Positions 1 through 8,761 of a DNA stretch of 64,000 bases are shown here, piece after piece. The DNA lies in NCBI GenBank assembly GCA_028284415.1, contig JANQRU010000006.1, positions 124,001-188,000 on the forward strand, written 5' to 3'. The notes beneath the pieces are model-generated. The model was given only the letters and a program-made list of their open reading frames with translations. It made no database searches and was not told the DNA's origin. Each line of letters begins with the position of its first letter. Positions within the stretch are counted from its first letter, which is position 1. The DNA comes from Pyrinomonadaceae bacterium (GTDB lineage: Bacteria; Acidobacteriota; Blastocatellia; Pyrinomonadales; Pyrinomonadaceae). Made by a program: the position numbers and the translations under genes.

Positions 1-2
1 TA

Positions 3-1331
3 ACTTCCCGCAAAAAAATTAAATTACTCGATTTTGGTATTGCTAAAGGGACAGAAGCCAATGCAGCGAATACTGTTGCGAATCAGACATTCGTTGCAGC
101 AACTCTAAATTATTCTCCAATAGAACAGATGTTGCGCGTTCTTGACCCAACATTTTTGGCAGTAATTACACACAAATATTCAGAAAAAATAGAAAAATTC
201 CTTGAGCAAAATGCTGATGTTCGGAGTGATCTGTATGCACTTGGAGCTACTCTCTATCATCTAGTTACAAATGTTTCTCCGGCTGAAGCGGTTAAAAGAA
301 GTATTGAGATTTGGGATGGTAAACCCGATCCTTTGGAAAATCCAAGCAAACTAAATCCTGAAATTCCTGCTGAGTTTTCACAGTTTTTACTCAAATCAAT
401 GGAAATAAAACGTGAAGACCGTTATGGAACAGCCGCAGAAATGCGTGAAGCACTTCGAGGATTTGCCGAATTTGGCACCAAACCATCTTTAGTTCCAACT
501 GTTGAATTAAACATGGATGACTTCAAAACTAATGAAGATGGCATTGATCTGGAGGCAACCTCAGCAAAAACCTTCGTTTTAGAAAATCCACCAAATACAG
601 GTGGAGAGCAGCCAACAAATACTGATCCATCGAATGCAGAAGCACAAACACCACCAACTCCACTTGAAAGCACTTCTCCGTCTGATTCAAATGTAACTGA
701 AGAAATTGTTACCGAAGTAGGCAAACCGAGAGTAAATACGGGTCAGCAATTTAATCAACAAGTAGTTTCACTAAGCTCACAGGGACAAACAGGAGGACAA
801 ACTCACCAAACTCAACCTCCCAAACAAAAGAAAAAAAGTAATCTTAAATTTCTACTATTGATTCCTGTTTTCGGACTTTTGTTTTTATTAGTGGGCGGTG
901 CTGCTGGGGCTTTTTATTACATAAATTATGTTGCTGGTAAAGATACGCCGACCGCAAATACTAACACAAATCAAGTGGTAGAGGATGACGGTGAAAATAA
1001 CTCAAACTCAATCCAGAGTGACGTTCCGATTGGTCAGGGAGATATTTTGACAGATGGAAATACTAGCTCGGATGATTCAAATACCGAAACAAATTCAACT
1101 ACCACCACAAGCAGAACACCTACAACGAGTAAAACCCCGGCAACGAAATCGACTCCGAGAACCGTTACAAAAGCAACACCTAAGCCGACGCGTAAAGCAA
1201 CTCCAAGACCGACTCCAAGGACTATTGTTGCTAAACCTACTCCGCGTAGAACCCCCAAACCGAGAAGAACACCGAGACCTCGTAGAACGCCTAAAAAAGA
1301 TATGAATTGTATTTTTACGGACGACTGTTAA
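3..1331 (+). CDS. Membrane Ser/Thr protein kinase, C-terminal part (5' end outside window)
   Basis: The frame is open at the left edge, so the N-lobe and catalytic loop lie outside. It begins just before the DFG motif (KLLDFGIAK, about 27-53) and continues through the activation segment (FVAATLNYSPIEQ) and the rest of the C-lobe, ending near 460. A linker of about 125 residues follows, then one membrane segment (about 843-925), then an extracytoplasmic tail rich in Thr, Ser, Pro and Arg with repeated TPRRTP/TPKPT units, ending in NCIFTDDC. The part seen is paralogous to the kinase at 4733, including an unusual insert of about 30 residues after YSP(I/V)EQ. Such kinases (PknB type) phosphorylate cytoplasmic targets in response to signals at the envelope. 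The kinase call is firm; ligand and substrates are unknown. The hairpin at 1347 ends the unit. Confidence 0.9.
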   Translation, partial: TSRKKIKLLDFGIAKGTEANAANTVANQTFVAATLNYSPIEQMLRVLDPTFLAVITHKYSEKIEKFLEQNADVRSDLYALGATLYHLVTNVSPAEAVKRSIEIWDGKPDPLENPSKLNPEIPAEFSQFLLKSMEIKREDRYGTAAEMREALRGFAEFGTKPSLVPTVELNMDDFKTNEDGIDLEATSAKTFVLENPPNTGGEQPTNTDPSNAEAQTPPTPLESTSPSDSNVTEEIVTEVGKPRVNTGQQFNQQVVSLSSQGQTGGQTHQTQPPKQKKKSNLKFLLLIPVFGLLFLLVGGAAGAFYYINYVAGKDTPTANTNTNQVVEDDGENNSNSIQSDVPIGQGDILTDGNTSSDDSNTETNSTTTTSRTPTTSKTPATKSTPRTVTKATPKPTRKATPRPTPRTIVAKPTPRRTPKPRRTPRPRRTPKKDMNCIFTDDC

Positions 1332-1346
1332 TTTTTCAATCAACCC

Positions 1347-1404
1347 AAAAGACGTATTTGATAATCATAGATAAAGCAAATTTTTCTATTTAATACGTCT
1401 TTTT
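1347..1404 (+). terminator. Rho-independent-type terminator after the first kinase
   Basis: A perfect 12-bp inverted repeat (AAAAGACGTATT at 1347-1358, AATACGTCTTTT at 1392-1403) lies 16 bases after the kinase stop and runs into T residues. The loop is long (33 nt), so efficiency is uncertain. Confidence 0.6.
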
Positions 1405-1525
1405 ATCAGTTAGTTTTTCTAACAAACAATTTAATAATTTAAGCAATGACTAATTTTTTGGTGCGAAACTTTAACTATGTTAATATTTTCAAAGCTAATT
1501 TAGTCTGTAAGGAGTTAAATAAATC

Positions 1526-2707
1526 GTGAAAATTCGACATACTGCATCTAAATCCATTTTAAGCTTGGCATTTGCAATTGTTTTAACAATGTCGTTTTCT
1601 TTGCAAACGGCACTTGCTCAAAGTGGTCCTTTAAGTCTGGCTGAAGTTCTAACGGGCTTACAATCTAAAAGTGGTGGGTTCACAATGAGCCAAAAAAACT
1701 CATTTATAACCCAACAGATCCAAAGACGTGGAATAACGTTTCGTGTATCAAATGAGATTGAGCAGGAGTTACGAAGAGCAGGAGCAACATTTGCATTGAT
1801 TTCTGCTGCCCGAAGTCGTGCCCCTCGTAACACACCGGTTCGTAACATAAATCCAAATGCACCTCCGATTGTTGAGTTTGATAAAATTTGGGTAGATTAC
1901 AACGTTACAGTTGCCGGCAAAAAGGGTATGCGTGTTCACACAAAGTTTACACTCAAAAACTTGAAGGATGTACAGCTTAAATTGGCTGTCAGAATTCAGA
2001 GAGATGATGGTGATGTCTTGAGTTCTAAAACTGCTGCATACAGAAACAGGGGCGGACAATTGGAGGTTTCTAAACCATTAAAACCAGGTTTTACCTCAGC
2101 AGTTTATAAAGATTACAGTGTTTTCCTTCCTTATGATGAATTTGCGATTGAACCTGGCAAGCACAACTTAAAACTTGATGCTGACATTTACTATCCCGAT
2201 GGAGATTTACTAAGACATTTAGCTCTCTATCCATTTACATTTACTAAGCCTGCTAGATCAACTACATCAACACCACCGACCAACAATGGCGGAAAACCAA
2301 GCGTTAAGCTAGGTAGAATGTGGATTGACTATGATGTGACTCAAGACGGGCAAAAAGGAATGCTGGTTCACACTAAAGCAACTTTGAATAACCTGCGTGG
2401 GAGAAATCTGCAATTAGCATTAGTTGTTCAAAAAGCTGATGGTGGAAAGATCACAGCCAGACCAAATAGCCGAAATCGCTCAGTAAATGGTAGCCTAACT
2501 TTTTATAAAGACATCGTTCCCAGATATGATTCAGCTGTTTTTCATGACATTAAAGTTTTCATTCCTTACAGCGAAATCGTTCTTGGTGCAGGAGTTCATA
2601 AATTGAGATTACATACAGATATTATTTCACCTGACGGGAAATTTAATCTGCATGTAAACTATTATCCGTTCCAATTTAGAAGAAGAAGTAGCAGCAACTA
2701 CAACTAA
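1526..2707 (+). CDS. Secreted protein: short 'GAT' helical domain plus two tandem beta-rich repeats
   Basis: Starts at GTG, preceded by AAGGAG at 1509-1514. A signal peptide (about residues 1-31, cleavage near TALAQ) indicates export. Residues about 35-97 form a helical domain ending in RRAGATFALISAARS; the same domain occurs twice in the TPR protein at 7000. Then come two copies of a beta-rich unit of about 125 residues (about 113-240 and 258-390). The copies match block by block: KIWVDYNVT and RMWIDYDVT; GKKGMRVHTK and GQKGMLVHTK; KDYSVFLPYDEF and HDIKVFIPYSEI; LYPFTF and YYPFQF. I do not recognise a named family for the repeats. Its place between two membrane kinases suggests an envelope role, but no enzymatic motif is visible. 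Confidence 0.85.
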   Translation: MKIRHTASKSILSLAFAIVLTMSFSLQTALAQSGPLSLAEVLTGLQSKSGGFTMSQKNSFITQQIQRRGITFRVSNEIEQELRRAGATFALISAARSRAPRNTPVRNINPNAPPIVEFDKIWVDYNVTVAGKKGMRVHTKFTLKNLKDVQLKLAVRIQRDDGDVLSSKTAAYRNRGGQLEVSKPLKPGFTSAVYKDYSVFLPYDEFAIEPGKHNLKLDADIYYPDGDLLRHLALYPFTFTKPARSTTSTPPTNNGGKPSVKLGRMWIDYDVTQDGQKGMLVHTKATLNNLRGRNLQLALVVQKADGGKITARPNSRNRSVNGSLTFYKDIVPRYDSAVFHDIKVFIPYSEIVLGAGVHKLRLHTDIISPDGKFNLHVNYYPFQFRRRSSSNYN

Positions 2708-2718
2708 AAAACATTTAC

Positions 2719-2770
2719 AAAGCTCTTTCTTTAGGATAATTTATATTCAAATTATTGAAGAAGGAGCTTT
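2719..2770 (+). terminator. Hairpin: terminator whose 3' arm contains the next gene's Shine-Dalgarno
   Basis: A 13-bp stem (2719-2731 with 2758-2770, one G-T wobble) follows the gene ending at 2707 and is followed by six Ts. Its 3' arm, AAGAAGGAGCTTT, holds the AAGGAG that sits just before the ATG at 2774. It can act as a terminator and, in readthrough transcripts, would mask the ribosome-binding site. Confidence 0.6.
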
Positions 2771-2773
2771 TTT

Positions 2774-4630
2774 ATGTATTTTCCACGCCTCGTTTCAACT
2801 TCTGCCTTTATACTTTTTATTTTCTGTACTCTTGCACTTCCACAAACTTCTCCGACCGAATCAAAATCCGAAAAAGATGAAGCAAGAGAAAAGCTTGAAA
2901 AACAAGCCTATAAATTGCTGGATGAAGCTCTCGGAGAAGCAGAGTCTCTGAAGCTTTGGGAAAATCGTGCTTTAGCTTTTGCGATGGCTGGCGATTTGAT
3001 CTGGAAAGTTGACCAGAAGCGTGCAAAACAGCTCTTTCAGAATTCTGCCGATGAATTAATTCAGGGAGCGATTCAACCTAAACAAAAATCAAAGGACTAT
3101 TTTGAAGAATATAGTTATTGGCAGCAACGTTCACCTAGACGTGTGATTATGCTGATGATCGCCAATCATGATGCGGATTTTGCTTTGGAATTACTCAAAG
3201 ATACACGTCCCGCCAATATTCAAGCTGCACTCGATGCTAAAAATACTCCTCAAATAAAAGGTCAGAAAAAATCCGCAGTTGATGTATTGAATAATCAAAG
3301 GAACTCATACTTAGTCCAGCAGGAATTAAGTCTCGAACAGCAATTTGCCGTCAAAGCCGCTGAACAAAATCCTGATAAAGCGGCTAAGTTGATTCGTGAA
3401 AGCCTCAGCAAAGGTGTTTCGATGTCAGCAATAAATTTAGTTCAAAAAGTAACTGATAAAAATGAAGACTTAGGAAAGGAATTGCTCGGAGAAGTTATTG
3501 ATAAACTGTTGAACTCTCAATTCAAACAAGCCTTTAATTCGGAAGTTTCTATAGCACAGTATCTATTAACACAATCTTCCCGACCTCAGACATATAAATC
3601 AAGAAACCCTAAATTCAAACAATTAAAAATAGAAGATGGTGATTTGAGAGCGATTGCTAACAAAGTCGCCGACTTTTATTTACAAACAACTGATTTTCAG
3701 AGCTTTTATGGTTTGGGTCAGAATATGGGTGAGTTAAAAAAATATGCTCCCTCTAAAGCTGAAGCATTAAAAAAGAAAGAGCAGGAAATGTCAAAGGTCA
3801 TGCCCGAATCGCTTCGCAGTTATCAGGATATGTACAAGAAAATGAATGATCCTAATGCTAAGCCTGAAGAATTAATTGCAGAAGCCAAAAATTACCCCGG
3901 TTGGCAAAAACTTCAGCTTTACCAAAGTGCTATTAACAAAGCCATTGAAAGCGGAGAAACCGACAAGGTTCGACAATTGATCAATGCTGAACCGCAGAGT
4001 AAACAAAGAGATGATGCATTAAGTCACCTGAATTCAAAATTATCATCTAAAGCAATAAAAGACGGAAAACTAGATGATGCCAAATCTTTAATTGACCAAA
4101 CTGAATCCGAAAGTTCCAAAATAGTAATAATGGTTGATCTGGCAATCGGCTTTGAAAAGAAAAATACAGAAGAAGACCATAAAAATGCTGTCAGGCTGAT
4201 TGAGGATGCCAGTCAGCTGGTAAATCAAGTACCCGAAAGTCGTAAAGAAGTTAATGATATTTTGAAGGTTGTTTCAGGTCTAGCCATTATCGATCCCGAA
4301 AAAGCATATCCATATCTTACCAATCTTATGTATATGGCAAACGATATGATGACTGCCTATGCTTTAATTGCAAAATACAATAAGCGAAGTAATTCATTCA
4401 AAAATGGAGAGATCATTTTCACACAAAACGTCAGCCGTTCATTTTCAAATTACGGTGAAGCTCTCGCTAAATTAGCCGCACATGATTTTGGAAAAACTGT
4501 CAGCTTGATCGACCAATTCCAGCGACAAGACGTAAAAACCCTAGCAAAACTCCTTTTTGCCCAAAGCATAATCAAAAACAAAATGAATCTGGAAGGAAAC
4601 AGACAATATAATGTTGTTTATGGTTTCTAA
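2774..4630 (+). CDS. Secreted alpha-helical protein of unknown function
   Basis: The 618-residue product has a signal peptide (about residues 1-23, ending near LALPQ). The mature part is almost entirely predicted helix, rich in Lys, Glu, Gln and Ala, with loosely repeated helical pairs such as 'LIRESLSKGVSMSAINLVQK' and 'AIESGETDKVRQLINAEPQS'. This resembles a TPR/SEL1-like solenoid, though no clear TPR consensus is present. No catalytic motif, lipobox or later membrane segment was seen. The ATG is 7 bases after an AAGGAG inside the hairpin at 2719-2770, and the gene ends before a strong terminator at 4682, so it may be a single-gene unit. Position between two kinase genes suggests a periplasmic or surface role; function is unknown. 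Confidence 0.8.
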   Translation: MYFPRLVSTSAFILFIFCTLALPQTSPTESKSEKDEAREKLEKQAYKLLDEALGEAESLKLWENRALAFAMAGDLIWKVDQKRAKQLFQNSADELIQGAIQPKQKSKDYFEEYSYWQQRSPRRVIMLMIANHDADFALELLKDTRPANIQAALDAKNTPQIKGQKKSAVDVLNNQRNSYLVQQELSLEQQFAVKAAEQNPDKAAKLIRESLSKGVSMSAINLVQKVTDKNEDLGKELLGEVIDKLLNSQFKQAFNSEVSIAQYLLTQSSRPQTYKSRNPKFKQLKIEDGDLRAIANKVADFYLQTTDFQSFYGLGQNMGELKKYAPSKAEALKKKEQEMSKVMPESLRSYQDMYKKMNDPNAKPEELIAEAKNYPGWQKLQLYQSAINKAIESGETDKVRQLINAEPQSKQRDDALSHLNSKLSSKAIKDGKLDDAKSLIDQTESESSKIVIMVDLAIGFEKKNTEEDHKNAVRLIEDASQLVNQVPESRKEVNDILKVVSGLAIIDPEKAYPYLTNLMYMANDMMTAYALIAKYNKRSNSFKNGEIIFTQNVSRSFSNYGEALAKLAAHDFGKTVSLIDQFQRQDVKTLAKLLFAQSIIKNKMNLEGNRQYNVVYGF

Positions 4631-4681
4631 AAGAATAAGCAATTAAGTAGCTTACATATTTAATTTGTCCTTTTTATATCC

Positions 4682-4715
4682 AAAATGTCGCATTAGTAAT
4701 TAAGCGACATTTTTT
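4682..4715 (+). terminator. Rho-independent terminator
   Basis: Perfect 10-bp stem AAAATGTCGC / GCGACATTTT (4682-4691 with 4704-4713), 12-nt loop, then TT. It separates the helical secreted protein from the second kinase gene. Confidence 0.75.
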
Positions 4716-4732
4716 ATTGGGATTATTTGGGT

Positions 4733-6970
4733 ATGTTGAAGATAGGGACAAATTTGCAGGATAGATACCGAATTATCAGATTGCTTGGTAAGGGCGGTAT
4801 GGGAGCAGTTTATGAAGCAATTGATGAAAAGCTTGGGTATTCGGTTGCGGTAAAGGAAGTCCTCATTGAATTATCGAATAAAAAAAGGAATGAGCAAATT
4901 CTTAAGGCGTTTAGGGATGAGGCAAGATCATTAGCTAAAGTTCGGCACAAAGCGATTCCTTACGTAAGGGATTATTTTTACGAAACAGATAATGTTTTAT
5001 TAATTGACAGACATTATCTCGTAATGGAATTGGTGGAAGGCAATGATTTGGGGCAGATACTTTCTCGTCATAAATCTCCTTTGCCGATCAAAGAATCCCT
5101 TGATTGGACAAAACAAGTTTTAGAAGCTCTTGATTATTTACACACCCTCAAAAATCCAATTTTTCATCGTGATGTTAAACCTTCAAATATAAAACTCGAT
5201 CCATATGGCAAAATAAAACTGCTTGATTTTGGAATTGCCAAAATCGCCGAGGTAAATAAAAATCCGAGACACTTACAAAAAACTTTTGTAGCAGCAACAG
5301 TTGATTATTCTCCGGTTGAACAACTTATTCACACGATCCCACCAATATCACGTGAATACTTTATGCTTCAACACAAAGAAAAAGCCAAAAGAATACTAAA
5401 AATGAAAACCGATGCTCGCGTTGACGTCTATGCAATCGGAGCGACGGTTTATCATCTATTGACCAATGAATTACCTGTTGATTCCACCAAAAGACTTCTT
5501 GATATTTGGGAAAATAATACTGACCCTTTGACGCCGCCTCACGAACTAAATTCTGCAATATCCTTAGATTTATCAAACTGGATTTTGAAAGCAATGTCAG
5601 TCAAAAGAAGAGATCGTTTTGTATCGGCAAAAGAGATGCTTTATTCAATACCTCCAATTAAAAAAACTGCCGAAATCAAAAAAGAAACATTTGATAACAA
5701 GGTTTTTGCTGACTCTAATTTTGATTCAATTACGCATTTCAAACAAGCTGAAACAACTCAAGAAAGAATGCCGGAAACGAGTCATGGTGAAATTCCCCAT
5801 AAAACAAGATCATTTACTTCTTGCACAAATAAAAAAGCTATCGGAATCGCTGCTGCGAGTTTATTAGGCTTACTTCTGATTACGGGAATTTCTTTTGGTG
5901 CAATATTTTATTCTGAGCTTTTTAGTTCTGAGGAATCAGAAATTGCAAACAATCCAATCCCCTCTCCTGATATTCCTGAAATTCCTACAAAAGAATTGAC
6001 AGAAAAACCTATTCGTAAAACATTATGGGAAAAACAGTTAGCTAAAGCAAAGGAGAGAAGAAATTCTCCGATTGGAAGAAGTGTAACCGATCTTGTTTAC
6101 CCAAATGAAATACGAACGGGAGCTAGAAAACAACAGGAAATAATAAATGCTTTGATATCAAAAGGTCTTAGGATACCAAATGATTATGCCGATTTAGCTC
6201 GAAGAATTTTAGATAAAAAGCTTGTTGAAATACCTTTAGTAACTGAAACTTATGTAGTAACAACTGGTGAAAAAGTCACTGAAGATCAATTTACGTCTTT
6301 TGATTTTGAAAAAGATATTAATTCACCAATAATTAAACTAAATTCCAAGGATTTTGAGATATTGAGCAAAGTAGCTCAGACAGCATTTTCTGAAACTTAC
6401 GATATTAAAAGTCCAAACGACAGAAAAAGACTAAAAGTAAAGTTACTCAGCTCTCTTCATCCAAATGCGAAAGAAATACTTGAAAAAGTTAGTTCAGATT
6501 ATGCCAATCAATTCAAAAGACCTCTGATAATAAATGCTTTAACAAACTCTTTAGAGCATCAAATATCTTTAAGCAAACTCGACCCAAAAGATATTAAATC
6601 CCGAACGAGAAAATTTTCCCCACCGCATATTTTTGGTTATTCATTTGATATTTCGTATGCACATATGAATGTTGAGGAGCAACAATATCTCATTGATAAA
6701 CTGGCTGTTTTAAAAAAAGAAGGCATTATTCATGCTTCCATTGAAAGAGGATTAAAACAGTTCTTTCATGTATTTGTAATCCCTCAGAATGTAAATCTAA
6801 CAAAAACAACAAACCAATCAAAGAAAATCGTAGAACAGAAGAAAAGCAAGAAAGAAATTAAACGATCACAATCAAAAACTAAAACTAAAACCTCAAAACA
6901 ATCAACTAAAAATTCGTCTAAACAGAATTCAACAAACAATCCAAACTGTATATACACAAATAGCTGCTAG
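4733..6970 (+). CDS. Transmembrane Ser/Thr kinase with an extracytoplasmic M15/DUF5715-like carboxypeptidase domain
   Basis: The 745-residue product begins with a kinase domain (about 1-305): GKGGMGAV at 19-26, the ATP lysine K41 in VAVKEV, HRDVKPSN at 145-152, DFG at 165. One membrane segment lies near 367-392. The outside part replaces the usual PASTA repeats with a domain that matches the DUF5715/peptidase M15 pattern: a SL-x-x-Q segment, then PPHIFGYSFDIS (H632, D639), then E671 and FHVFV (H679). These correspond to the zinc ligands H/D/H and the catalytic Glu of D,D-carboxypeptidases. A Lys/Ser/Thr-rich tail ends in NCIYTNSC, matching the tail of the kinase at 3-1331. I chose ATG 4733 over an in-frame TTG at 4727; neither has a good Shine-Dalgarno. 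The gene at 7000 follows 29 bases on, probably in one transcript. Kinase: very sure. Peptidase-like domain: fairly sure from motif order. Catalytic activity is inferred. Confidence 0.88.
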   Translation: MLKIGTNLQDRYRIIRLLGKGGMGAVYEAIDEKLGYSVAVKEVLIELSNKKRNEQILKAFRDEARSLAKVRHKAIPYVRDYFYETDNVLLIDRHYLVMELVEGNDLGQILSRHKSPLPIKESLDWTKQVLEALDYLHTLKNPIFHRDVKPSNIKLDPYGKIKLLDFGIAKIAEVNKNPRHLQKTFVAATVDYSPVEQLIHTIPPISREYFMLQHKEKAKRILKMKTDARVDVYAIGATVYHLLTNELPVDSTKRLLDIWENNTDPLTPPHELNSAISLDLSNWILKAMSVKRRDRFVSAKEMLYSIPPIKKTAEIKKETFDNKVFADSNFDSITHFKQAETTQERMPETSHGEIPHKTRSFTSCTNKKAIGIAAASLLGLLLITGISFGAIFYSELFSSEESEIANNPIPSPDIPEIPTKELTEKPIRKTLWEKQLAKAKERRNSPIGRSVTDLVYPNEIRTGARKQQEIINALISKGLRIPNDYADLARRILDKKLVEIPLVTETYVVTTGEKVTEDQFTSFDFEKDINSPIIKLNSKDFEILSKVAQTAFSETYDIKSPNDRKRLKVKLLSSLHPNAKEILEKVSSDYANQFKRPLIINALTNSLEHQISLSKLDPKDIKSRTRKFSPPHIFGYSFDISYAHMNVEEQQYLIDKLAVLKKEGIIHASIERGLKQFFHVFVIPQNVNLTKTTNQSKKIVEQKKSKKEIKRSQSKTKTKTSKQSTKNSSKQNSTNNPNCIYTNSC

Positions 6971-6999
6971 CAAAGGCTTTATTAAGAAGGTATAGAAAT

Positions 7000-8754
7000 A
7001 TGAAAGTGCTAAAAATTAAATTAAATAAATTGTCTGTTAGCCTAATAGTTTTGGCTCTGGGATCAATTATTGTCTTTCCAAGTTATACATCAGCTCAAGT
7101 CAGAAATGTTTCGAATAATCGAAATGCTCCTTTGACTTATCCAATGATTATTACAGCTCTAAATGCTCGCGTACCAAATAAAGTTTTTCGCAGCAAAGCC
7201 CAAGTGCTACGCTTTTTGGTGAAAGAGGTAAAACGTCGAAAACTAAATTCGCCATTAACGAAAGATATTAAAAACTTATTGATCCAATCAGGAGCAACTC
7301 CGACATTAATATCTGCAATAAATGAAAATTCACCTTCAAGTTCTAACAATGCAAATGTCACTTCTCTCAATAATATTGCCGATGATTTTTTTGATAAAAA
7401 GGAATTTGATAAAGCAATTCTGAATTACTCAAAAGCTTTAGAAATCGAACCTGATAACTTTTATGCACATACGGGGCGAGCAATGTCGTTTGCACGCATA
7501 AAGCTTTATGACTATGCTTTACGTGATTATAAGAGGGCTGCCCAAATCAGAAAAGATGTTCCTCTATTACATTTCTTTATAGGATTAACTTATAAAAATA
7601 AAGGAGACCTCCAGCTAGCTTTTGAAAATTTTACAAAAGCTATAGAACTCAATCCTGAAGATGCTGATTCATACTTCCAACGCGGAAATCTTTATTATGG
7701 CTCTAAACAATATGATGAAGCCATTGCAGACTTTTCTAAAACTATAGAATTTAAACCTGATCATGTAATGGCTTATGACAACAGAGGAGTAAGCTATCTG
7801 CAAAAAAATATGAATCAAGAAGCTCTCACTGACTTAAATGAAGCAATTAGATTAAATCCCAAGTCCTACAATACTTACACAGCCAGAGGAGTTGTTTACA
7901 GGCGTCTAAAACAGTACGACAAAGCTGTTGCAGATTATGAAAAAGCTCTAACTTTGAATCCCAAAGACGTAAATGCCTACAATAATTTAGGGAATCTTTA
8001 CTTTAACCAAAAACAGTTTCAAAAAGCTATTGACAACTATAATAAAGCCATTCAGTTAGAGCCTGATTTTGTGAACGCTTACATATATCGCGGTAGTGCA
8101 TATCAGGAACTTCGCAAACACGATGAAGCAATTACTGATTTAACAAGAGCCATTAAATTGGATGGTAAATCTGCCTACGCTTACTATAAACGTGGATATT
8201 CTTATGACAGAAATGGAATGAATAATGAAGCTACTGTTGACTTTACAAAAGCCATTGAACTAAATCCTAATTATGTTGACGCCTATATTAAACGTGCTCA
8301 ACAATACTATTTTGCTAGGGAAACAGGTAAAGCTACTGATGATTTTAATAAAGCAGTCGAAGTTGACCCAAATAATGTGCAAGCTTATATTTCACGAGCT
8401 GAATTTTATTACAAAGAATATGAATGGAAAAAAGCAATTGCCGATTGGCGAAAGGTTCTGGAAATTGACCCTAAAAATGCAATAGCCAAAAGCAATTTAT
8501 CTGGTCGTTTAGAAGATGAAGAAAGTGAACTTAGCGATCACCTGAAACCGGAAAAGGGTAAAAAAATATCTTTTATAGGACTTAAACTAGCTCTTAGAAG
8601 TGATGATTATCTCTTAACTACTCAAAAGAAAAATAAAATCATCCTGGATCACATAAAAAAACACGGCGTAGATTTCAAATTAAACACAAAAATGGAAGGT
8701 GAATTATGGCAATTGGGGGCTACTAAAGCGATTGTAGAAGCTATAAAAGATTGA
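7000..8754 (+). CDS. Secreted TPR-repeat protein with 'GAT' domains at both ends
   Basis: A 584-residue protein with a signal peptide (about 1-32, TSAQ). Residues about 45-108 are the helical 'GAT' domain (ends IQSGATPTLISAINE). About eleven 34-residue TPR units follow (about 122-505), with textbook repeats such as AIADFSKTIEFKPDHVMAY. Residues about 522-583 are a second GAT domain (GVDFKLNTKMEGELWQLGAT). TPR arrays bind protein partners; the GAT domain is shared with the secreted protein at 1526. It lies 29 bases downstream of the kinase-peptidase gene with AAGGT before the ATG, so co-expression and a physical partnership at the envelope are plausible inferences. No enzymatic motif was seen. 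Confidence 0.88.
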   Translation: MKVLKIKLNKLSVSLIVLALGSIIVFPSYTSAQVRNVSNNRNAPLTYPMIITALNARVPNKVFRSKAQVLRFLVKEVKRRKLNSPLTKDIKNLLIQSGATPTLISAINENSPSSSNNANVTSLNNIADDFFDKKEFDKAILNYSKALEIEPDNFYAHTGRAMSFARIKLYDYALRDYKRAAQIRKDVPLLHFFIGLTYKNKGDLQLAFENFTKAIELNPEDADSYFQRGNLYYGSKQYDEAIADFSKTIEFKPDHVMAYDNRGVSYLQKNMNQEALTDLNEAIRLNPKSYNTYTARGVVYRRLKQYDKAVADYEKALTLNPKDVNAYNNLGNLYFNQKQFQKAIDNYNKAIQLEPDFVNAYIYRGSAYQELRKHDEAITDLTRAIKLDGKSAYAYYKRGYSYDRNGMNNEATVDFTKAIELNPNYVDAYIKRAQQYYFARETGKATDDFNKAVEVDPNNVQAYISRAEFYYKEYEWKKAIADWRKVLEIDPKNAIAKSNLSGRLEDEESELSDHLKPEKGKKISFIGLKLALRSDDYLLTTQKKNKIILDHIKKHGVDFKLNTKMEGELWQLGATKAIVEAIKD

Positions 8755-8761
8755 ATAAATT

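Noticed and set aside
1034-1343. Minus-strand and +frame ORFs over the Thr/Pro tail of the first kinase
   Set aside because: Low-complexity shadows of the tandem ACT/CCG/CGT codon repeats.
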